A stretch of 10,641 nt of DNA, from assembly GCA_013202595.1 (NCBI GenBank), contig JABMPV010000257.1:1-10641 (forward strand). Direction: 5' to 3'. A program made the position numbers and the translations under genes. The DNA comes from a bacterium. GTDB taxonomy: Bacteria > Actinomycetota > Acidimicrobiia > Spongiisociales > UBA11373. Positions 5,753-10,641 of the stretch are shown here, piece by piece. The notes beneath the pieces are model-generated. The model was not told the origin of the DNA and did not search any database. It saw only the letters and a program-made list of their open reading frames with translations. Within the stretch, counting starts at the first letter, position 1. Each line of letters starts with the position of its first letter.

Positions 5753-6976
5753 GTGACCAAGAGCCAACCCGCCGGCGATGGGACCCGCGGCTTCGAATAC
5801 AGCCTCATCGCCGACCGCCACCTCTCCGACGAGCAGATCGAGCGGGCGTTGATCGAGGAGATCGATCGGGCACTCGATAGCCCACAGAGGCGCCGGCTGC
5901 CGGCGGGAACCCTCATCACCCGGGAGGGCGCCTCCCTCGACGGGATCGCCATCCTCCTGGAAGGGCGCGTCCGCCTGTTCCGCGAGGTCGAGGGCACCGA
6001 GATCGTGTTCCATCACCGCACCGCCGGTCGCATCATCGGGGTGATGGCACTCGCCAGCGCGCTTCCGGCCTCGCTCAGCACTTCGGCCGAGACGGATGTG
6101 ACCCTCCTGCCGCTGACCCTTCAAGAGCTCGACCTGGCATTGAACCGCAGTCCGAAGCTCGCCATGCTCTTCGCCTCCGCTCTCATCAGGTCGCTGGCTC
6201 GGCGCAATCTCAGGAGCATCAGGCAGCAACTCGAGATCCGGGAGTTCGCCAAGACCAGGATCGAAGAGTCCGAGCGACTGGCCATCGTCGGCCAACTGGC
6301 TGCCGACGTGGCCCATGAGCTCAACAACCCCCTCCAGGGCATCATGAGCTACTCGCATCTGCTCCTCGAAAGGATCGGGGAGGGTGATCCCCACCGAGAC
6401 ATGATCGAGAAGATCGCCGCCCAGGCGGACCGGAGCCGGAGCATCATTCGCGCACTCCTCGACTACTCGCGACCCCACGAACCCAAGAAGCAGCCGATCG
6501 ACCTGAACGTCGTGCTGCGCGAGAGCCTCGGGCTCATGGAGGGCCAGGTCCTCTTCCTCAACATCGAGATCGTCGAGGACCTCGACCCGGCTATTCCCCT
6601 CATCATGGCCGATCCGGGCCAGATCCAGCAGGTCCTCGTCAACCTGATTATCAATGCGGCCGAGGCGATGGAGGGCCTCGGCCGCCTCACGGTGAAGAGC
6701 CGAGGAATCCACGCACAGGAAGTGGTCGAAATCGAAGTGGGGGACACGGGGCCGGGCATCCCCGAGAAGAACCTGGGACGCGTCTTCGACCCCTTCTTCT
6801 CCACCAAAGAAGCCATGCACGGCACCGGTCTGGGATTGGCCATCAGCCACGGGATCGTGCATCGACATCAGGGAACAATCTCGGTGTCCAGCGACATGGG
6901 TGTCGGCACCGCGATCTCGATCCGCCTGCCGATTACTGCCGATTGGCCCTGGCAGAACGATGACGATCATGAATAG
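5753..6976 (+). CDS. Cytoplasmic sensor histidine kinase with N-terminal CRP-like effector domain
   Basis: This predicted 407-aa kinase has no membrane helix. Residues 20-150 form a cyclic-nucleotide-binding-like beta roll (LPAGTLITREGASLDGIAIL at 49-68, LEGRVRLF at 69-76, then GRIIGVMAL at 92-100). The phosphate-cassette residues that hold cAMP in CRP look altered: V97 at the Glu position and no Arg in the following STSAETD segment, so the ligand may not be cAMP. A helical linker leads to HisKA with the phosphoacceptor in VAHELNNPLQGI (H188, NtrB/AtoS-like class). The ATPase domain shows N297/N301, DTGPGIP at 331-337, and GTGLGLAIS at 357-365. The GTG at 5753 is chosen because AGGA lies five bases upstream; the open frame extends back to 5411, but that part overlaps the divergent HdrD-like gene and contains no domain. 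It is the first gene of a signalling-hdrCB operon. Function is firm, signal unknown. Confidence 0.88.
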   Translation: MTKSQPAGDGTRGFEYSLIADRHLSDEQIERALIEEIDRALDSPQRRRLPAGTLITREGASLDGIAILLEGRVRLFREVEGTEIVFHHRTAGRIIGVMALASALPASLSTSAETDVTLLPLTLQELDLALNRSPKLAMLFASALIRSLARRNLRSIRQQLEIREFAKTRIEESERLAIVGQLAADVAHELNNPLQGIMSYSHLLLERIGEGDPHRDMIEKIAAQADRSRSIIRALLDYSRPHEPKKQPIDLNVVLRESLGLMEGQVLFLNIEIVEDLDPAIPLIMADPGQIQQVLVNLIINAAEAMEGLGRLTVKSRGIHAQEVVEIEVGDTGPGIPEKNLGRVFDPFFSTKEAMHGTGLGLAISHGIVHRHQGTISVSSDMGVGTAISIRLPITADWPWQNDDDHE

Positions 6977-8168
6977 CTTTGAGTTGATGTCCGCGCGAGA
7001 GGGCCCCTCAAGGATCCTGATCATCGATGACGAGTCCGTCGTCCTGGATTCGAGCACCGAGGTCCTCCGCGACGAGACGGTGGCGATCGCCACGGCATCC
7101 AACGGGACTGACGGCCTTGCTCTAGTGAGGGAGTTCCAGCCCGACCTGGTCTTCGTGGACCTCAAGATGCCGGGTATCTCTGGTATCGAGGTGCTTACGG
7201 CGATCACCGAAGTGGACCCCACGATCGTGACCGTCGTGATCACCGGCTATGCGACCGTCGACACCGCGATCGAGGCCATGAAGAACGGGGCCTATGACTT
7301 CATCCCCAAGCCGTTCACTCCCGATCATCTCCGTCTCATCACGGCCCGCAGTCTCGAGAAGCGCCGGCTCCTGCTGGAGACGATCTCTCTCAGGCGTGAG
7401 AAGGAGGTCCTCCGGGAGAACTTCGCGGCCATCGTCTCCCATGAACTCAAATCGCCCCTGAGTGCGGTGCAGCAGAATCTGTTCGTCCTCATCCGTCAAC
7501 TCGACGACATCGCCGATGAGGACCAGCGGCATCGACTGGAGCGGATGCAGTCACGGATCGGCGACCTCTTGGATATGGTCGACACCTGGCTGCGGGGTGT
7601 CTCGTCCGACCTCACCGGCATCCGGGATCGCTTCGAACGCCTCCCGATCTCCGTGCCGATCACCAAGGCAATCGAGAGCGTCCATTCACATGCCATCCGC
7701 AAGAACGTGGAGATACTCGCGTCGGTCGCTGAAGACACCGATGTGGTTGGCGACGAGGGAACACTCACCGATGCCCTCACCAACGTCATCGGCAACGCGG
7801 TCAAGTACTCCTACGACGGGGGCACGGTGACCGTCTCTGCAGAGCCGGCGAACGGCAACGTTCGGGTCGACGTCTCCGATTCAGGTGTCGGCATCCCCGC
7901 CGAGGACGTGGAGCACGTCTTCGACGACTTCTTCAGATCCGACACCGGCGAACTCCGAGAAGGCGGCGCCGGACTCGGGCTGGCGATCAGCAGACGGATC
8001 ATCGACGCGCATGAAGGCGACGTGTCGGTCGCCAGCGAGGTCGGGAAGGGCACGACCGTCACCTTGCTGCTGCCGACCCGAGCACCCGACCATCAGATGT
8101 CAAGCGAAACAGCTGCCGGCGATATCGACGCCGAAGCAGATCGAGATCGCAATTGGGGGAAACCATGA
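6960..8168 (+). CDS. Receiver-histidine kinase fusion protein
   Basis: This roughly 402-aa protein has a receiver first and a kinase second, the reverse of most hybrid kinases. Receiver: D23-D24 acidic pair, phosphoacceptor D67 in FVDLKMPG, T95 in VITGYA, and K117 in PKPF. A helical stretch (130-155) leads to HisKA with H161 in SHELKSPLSAV. The ATPase domain has N279 in NVIGNAVKYS, DSGVGIP at 307-313, and GAGLGLAIS at 336-344. No membrane segment or DNA-binding domain is present. The start is uncertain: ATGs at 6960, 6969 and 6987 all fit, none with a strong ribosome site. The first two overlap the upstream kinase gene, suggesting coupled translation, and 6960 is used here. It ends in an ATGA overlap with the next gene. 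Likely role: middle member of a phosphorelay, receiving phosphate from the upstream kinase and controlling its own kinase half. Confidence 0.9.
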   Translation: MTIMNSFELMSAREGPSRILIIDDESVVLDSSTEVLRDETVAIATASNGTDGLALVREFQPDLVFVDLKMPGISGIEVLTAITEVDPTIVTVVITGYATVDTAIEAMKNGAYDFIPKPFTPDHLRLITARSLEKRRLLLETISLRREKEVLRENFAAIVSHELKSPLSAVQQNLFVLIRQLDDIADEDQRHRLERMQSRIGDLLDMVDTWLRGVSSDLTGIRDRFERLPISVPITKAIESVHSHAIRKNVEILASVAEDTDVVGDEGTLTDALTNVIGNAVKYSYDGGTVTVSAEPANGNVRVDVSDSGVGIPAEDVEHVFDDFFRSDTGELREGGAGLGLAISRRIIDAHEGDVSVASEVGKGTTVTLLLPTRAPDHQMSSETAAGDIDAEADRDRNWGKP

Positions 8169-8590
8169 GCGACAAGAAGCAACTGCTGATTGTGGACGAC
8201 GATCCGGATTTTGCCGGCGCGATCAGCGAGATCCTGGAATCCGCCGGCTATGACACCGAGATCACCCACAACCCGAAGACGGGTTGGTCAGCCCTCAAGG
8301 GCAGGAGATTCGACCTGCTGCTCCTCGACATCATGATGGGTCGCGGTGCCGAGGGCGTCATGATGGCGCGCAAGATTCGCAATGATCCCGAACTGCGCGA
8401 TATGCCGGTTCTCATCATCACCGGCATGCGCGAACAGATCGCCTTCCTCTTCCCGGGGCAGGCGATCCACCCGCGGTTCGTACCCGTCGACGAGTTGGTC
8501 GAGAAGCCGATCGAACCGGACCTGCTGCTTGACCGGGTTCAGGCTCTCATCGCCACGGCGGAGAACCGCCAGGCCGGAGGTGACGAGTAG
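8165..8590 (+). CDS. Single-domain response regulator (CheY-like)
   Basis: This 141-aa protein consists of a receiver domain only. D11-D12 form the acidic pocket, D55 in LLLLDIMMGRG is the phosphoacceptor, T86 lies in IITGM, and K114 lies in VEKPI. The loop between T86 and K114 is longer than in CheY (REQIAFLFPGQAIHPRFVPVDE), a feature recalled from receivers encoded next to Hdr or hydrogenase genes. There is no DNA-binding, enzymatic or other output domain. The start at 8165 is set by GGGGGA at 8155-8160, and the ATG overlaps the stop of the preceding gene by four bases (ATGA). An upstream TTG at 8153 is less likely. The hdrC start follows the stop directly. Inferred role: terminal acceptor of the local phosphorelay, possibly acting by binding a protein partner such as the Hdr complex. 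Confidence 0.93.
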   Translation: MSDKKQLLIVDDDPDFAGAISEILESAGYDTEITHNPKTGWSALKGRRFDLLLLDIMMGRGAEGVMMARKIRNDPELRDMPVLIITGMREQIAFLFPGQAIHPRFVPVDELVEKPIEPDLLLDRVQALIATAENRQAGGDE

Positions 8591-9166
8591 ATGCTTCCCG
8601 CGACGACACTCACCCCCCACTTCAAAGCGGAGGTAATGAACCTCCTCTACATGGGCGAAGGGGCTCCGCCTAATCTCTGCGTCCACTGCGCCATCTGCTC
8701 GGCAGCTTGCCCGGCGGTCGAGTTCATGGACCATTCCCCGCGGCAGCTGCTGGCCATGATCAACGCCGGCATGAAGGACGAGGTGCTGGCCAGCAACACC
8801 TTCTGGACATGCTCATCATGCTTCGCATGCTCGGAGCGCTGCCCCCAAGGCATCCACCCCGCCCAGATCATGTACGCGCTCAAGCGGTATTCCCTGTGGC
8901 ACAGCCGGTACCCAGAGGGACTGATCGGACCGGATTTCTCGCGTCGGTTCGTCAAGACGATCCTCCGGAATGGGAAGTCCTACGAGCCCGGCTACGCCCC
9001 GGCGTTCATCTGGGAAGGGGGTTTCTCAGGTCTGCTCCACGAGGTCCAGGGAGCCATGAAGCTGCTGGCCAAGGGCCGGCTCCCCCTGATCCCTTCGAAG
9101 ATCAAGCGAGTCAAACGGTTCCGCGAGATGATTGGACGGATCATTCCCTTGGACGGTATCTCATGA
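8591..9166 (+). CDS. hdrC: HdrC, heterodisulfide reductase-like subunit C
   Basis: This 191-aa protein has the normal HdrC size. Two [4Fe-4S] motifs are complete: C30, C33, C36, C40 (CVHCAICSAACP) and C74, C77, C80, C84 (CSSCFACSERCP). The intervening FMDHSPRQLLAMINAGMKDEV (45-65) is the family linker. In the Hdr family, HdrC relays electrons between the flavin subunit HdrA and the catalytic subunit HdrB. The gene begins at the ATG directly after the response-regulator stop, with an ideal ribosome site GGAGGTGA at 8576-8583, so it is probably translated strongly. It overlaps hdrB by four bases (ATGA), the usual hdrCB coupling. It is far from hdrA, which lies on the other strand about 8.2 kb away, whereas many genomes keep the three together. 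Confidence 0.96.
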   Translation: MLPATTLTPHFKAEVMNLLYMGEGAPPNLCVHCAICSAACPAVEFMDHSPRQLLAMINAGMKDEVLASNTFWTCSSCFACSERCPQGIHPAQIMYALKRYSLWHSRYPEGLIGPDFSRRFVKTILRNGKSYEPGYAPAFIWEGGFSGLLHEVQGAMKLLAKGRLPLIPSKIKRVKRFREMIGRIIPLDGIS

Positions 9167-10068
9167 AGACCTACGCCTATTACCCGGGATGCTCACTGGA
9201 GACGATGGCCGCCAGCTATCACGTGTCGGCGGTGGAGGTCGCCGATCGGCTCGGGGTCGAACTCGTCGAGATCGAGGATTGGAACTGCTGCGGCGCCACC
9301 GCCTACTCCCACGTCGACGAGTTGCTGGCCCAGGTCCTGTGCGCTCGCAACCTGGCCCTGGCGGAGAAGGAGGAGAGGTTGGAGTTGGTGGCGCCCTGCA
9401 GCGGCTGCTTCAAGAACCTCTACTTCGCCAACGACCACATGCTCGACGATCCCGATCTCATGGAGCACATGAATTTCGCCCTCGAGGCCGACGAGCTGAG
9501 CTACTCCGGGAGCGTCACCGTCCACCATCTGATGGACATGTTCGCGACGGAGATCGGCATCGACGTGATCGCAGCGAGGGTGACCGATCCGCTGACCGGG
9601 GTGAAGGTGGCCCCCTACTACGGGTGCCAGATGACCAGGCCCCGCAAGAAGGGTGAGACACTGCAGGACGTCGAGGGCCCGACCACCTTCGAGGACCTGC
9701 TCAGCGCCATCGGAGCCACACCGGTTGACTACCCGCACCGGATGCGCTGCTGTGGCGCGTCACTGATCGCCACCAATCGTCCGGCGGCACTGTCGATGCT
9801 GAGGGATCTCCTCCAGGACGCAGTTTCGGCCGGAGCGGATGTGATCGCCACTTCCTGCCCCTTGTGCCAGATCAATCTGGAGGTCTACCAGGCCGAGGTG
9901 AATCGGGAACTCGATACTGACTTCTCGATGCCCATCATCTACTTCACCCAACTGATGGGCCTGGCTCTGGGGGCCAAGCCCAAGAAGTTGGGGATCGGCC
10001 GTGAGATCGTCAAGGTCGCCCCCATTCTGGAGTGCCGAAGCCGGGAAGCTCGTACTCCGGTCGGCTAG
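9163..10068 (+). CDS. hdrB: HdrB, heterodisulfide reductase-like catalytic subunit B
   Basis: This 301-aa protein is a full-length HdrB with both CCG domains intact. Domain 1 has C10, C42-C43, C79 and C82; domain 2 has C155, C196-C197, C232 and C235. In methanogen HdrB these cysteines hold two non-cubane [4Fe-4S] clusters that reduce a heterodisulfide. The bacterial substrate is unknown and may be another disulfide or a protein. The ATG at 9163 overlaps the hdrC stop in an ATGA; the frame is open back to 8707, but that part is the shadow of hdrC. The complete cysteine set contrasts with the two degenerate CCG proteins on the other strand, which suggests that this subunit is the real disulfide-active one. 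It is the last gene of the plus-strand operon. Confidence 0.95.
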   Translation: MKTYAYYPGCSLETMAASYHVSAVEVADRLGVELVEIEDWNCCGATAYSHVDELLAQVLCARNLALAEKEERLELVAPCSGCFKNLYFANDHMLDDPDLMEHMNFALEADELSYSGSVTVHHLMDMFATEIGIDVIAARVTDPLTGVKVAPYYGCQMTRPRKKGETLQDVEGPTTFEDLLSAIGATPVDYPHRMRCCGASLIATNRPAALSMLRDLLQDAVSAGADVIATSCPLCQINLEVYQAEVNRELDTDFSMPIIYFTQLMGLALGAKPKKLGIGREIVKVAPILECRSREARTPVG

Positions 10069-10356
10069 CTGTCCTCACACCGAGGTCGTGTTGACAGGTC
10101 GCCGGTGTCCGGCAGGTTCGAGGCGCTGGTCTGCGGGACGGGCCGCCGGAACCGAGCGGCCGCGGCGTGTCTCACGGACGACCGGCACGCCCGGTGAGGG
10201 TGTCATCCAGGCCGAGGCAGCGATGACGCTGTCGGTGCCGGCAGGAGAGCCAACGATCTGGGGGGCCCTGCGACGACCCGGTCACAGCCGGTGGCGGCTC
10301 AAGGTAGACAGGCACCCCGGCTGCCGCCAGAGTCCAATGCACCAATCTCGATCCGC
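10069..10356. other. Convergent intergenic region after hdrB
   Basis: This 288-base stretch lies between the ends of hdrB and the small minus-strand gene. No gene with recognisable features is seen. Several short GC-rich stems occur, such as GCCGG-TGT-CCGGC at 10101-10113, AGCCG-GTGG-CGGCT at 10286-10299, and GGCGGC/GCCGCC at 10293-10328. None is followed by a T-run. Transcription ending here is expected from the convergent layout, but no terminator can be named with confidence. Confidence 0.4.
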
Positions 10357-10638
10357 TCAGGCCTCTGGGTTCGCCTCGACATAGGTTTCGAGCACAGAAC
10401 GGTCCACCGCGTCGACCCTCACCAGACCGCGCTGCGAAGGCGGGTCGTCGGCGCTGAACACGAGGACGTTCCACACGGGCCTGGACCGCCAACCCTCGAA
10501 ACTCACGGCTGCCGAGGCATGCCCCACAGGGAACTCCACGGTGGCGTTCGCTACCTCGAGGGCTTCGCCATCGTCCACGGCCAGCGGCCAGGCGGCGAGC
10601 AGATGCCAGATGGCGATCACCACCAGGATGCCGGCCAT
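10357..10638 (-). CDS. Small hypothetical membrane or exported protein (possibly incomplete at its start)
   Basis: This 93-aa open frame begins at an ATG three bases from the window edge, so the true start may lie outside. Residues 1-20 (MAGILVVIAIWHLLAAWPLA) are hydrophobic and could be a signal anchor or the last helix of a longer protein. The remainder is polar and acidic, as expected of a secreted or periplasmic domain (FEGWRSRPVWNVLVF at 47-61). I do not recognise a family. The amino-acid make-up is more protein-like than the competing plus- and minus-strand frames here, which are rich in Arg, Pro and Gly. It is convergent with hdrB and shows no functional link to it. Confidence 0.5.
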   Translation of the reverse strand: MAGILVVIAIWHLLAAWPLAVDDGEALEVANATVEFPVGHASAAVSFEGWRSRPVWNVLVFSADDPPSQRGLVRVDAVDRSVLETYVEANPEA

Positions 10639-10641
10639 GAC

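Noticed and set aside
5585..7243. 552-codon minus-strand open frame opposite the kinase genes
   Set aside because: The plus strand carries complete HisKA, ATPase and receiver motifs in this interval; the antisense frame has none.
8707..9162. Upstream extension of hdrB
   Set aside because: It is the shadow of hdrC in another frame; HdrB proteins begin with the YxPGC motif found right after the ATG at 9163.
10091..10119. Promoter with TTGACA at 10091-10096
   Set aside because: No acceptable -10 hexamer lies 16-18 bases downstream, and no plus-strand gene follows.
10172..10492. 106-codon minus-strand open frame overlapping the small hypothetical gene
   Set aside because: It is Arg/Gly/Pro-rich with no domain and overlaps the more protein-like frame at 10357-10638.

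Overview
The window looks like a chromosomal energy-metabolism locus from a high-GC bacterium, most likely an actinomycete-grade organism (Acidimicrobiia or a relative; Chloroflexota is an alternative). This rests on the high GC, the GTG starts, and the style of the EtfB and EtfD proteins. It is inferred from sequence style and not from any marker gene. No tRNA, rRNA, CRISPR array or insertion sequence was seen.

Layout. On the minus strand, read from about 5575 down to 1, are: a soluble HdrC/HdrD-like iron-sulfur protein (4364-5575); EtfB (3583-4350); EtfA (2595-3569); a membrane-bound EtfD/FadF-type ETF:quinone oxidoreductase (621-2579); a 260-base non-coding gap; and the first 120 codons of HdrA (1-360, cut by the window edge). 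On the plus strand, diverging from about 5625, are: a histidine kinase with an N-terminal CRP-like effector domain (5753-6976); a receiver-histidine kinase fusion (6960-8168); a single-domain response regulator (8165-8590); HdrC (8591-9166); and HdrB (9163-10068). A 288-base convergent gap follows, then a small minus-strand hypothetical membrane protein (10357-10638).

How the genes could work together. EtfAB collects electrons from flavin dehydrogenases, typically acyl-CoA dehydrogenases. EtfD passes them to membrane (mena)quinone. HdrA, HdrB and HdrC form the classic flavin-based electron-bifurcating or confurcating unit. The soluble 403-aa protein has an HdrC-like front half and an EtfD-like back half, so it is a candidate bridge between the ETF branch and the Hdr branch. 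Three signalling proteins are tightly coupled to hdrCB. None has a DNA-binding or other recognisable output domain, so the relay may act on protein partners.

Regulation. Two near-identical 18-bp palindromes, TTGTGA-N6-TCACAA, with the half-sites and spacing of the CRP/FNR/GlxR family, lie in the two main intergenic regions. One is upstream of hdrA (474-491) and one is in the divergent gap between the etf operon and the kinase-hdrCB operon (5607-5624). This suggests that a single CRP/FNR-type regulator controls all three transcription units.
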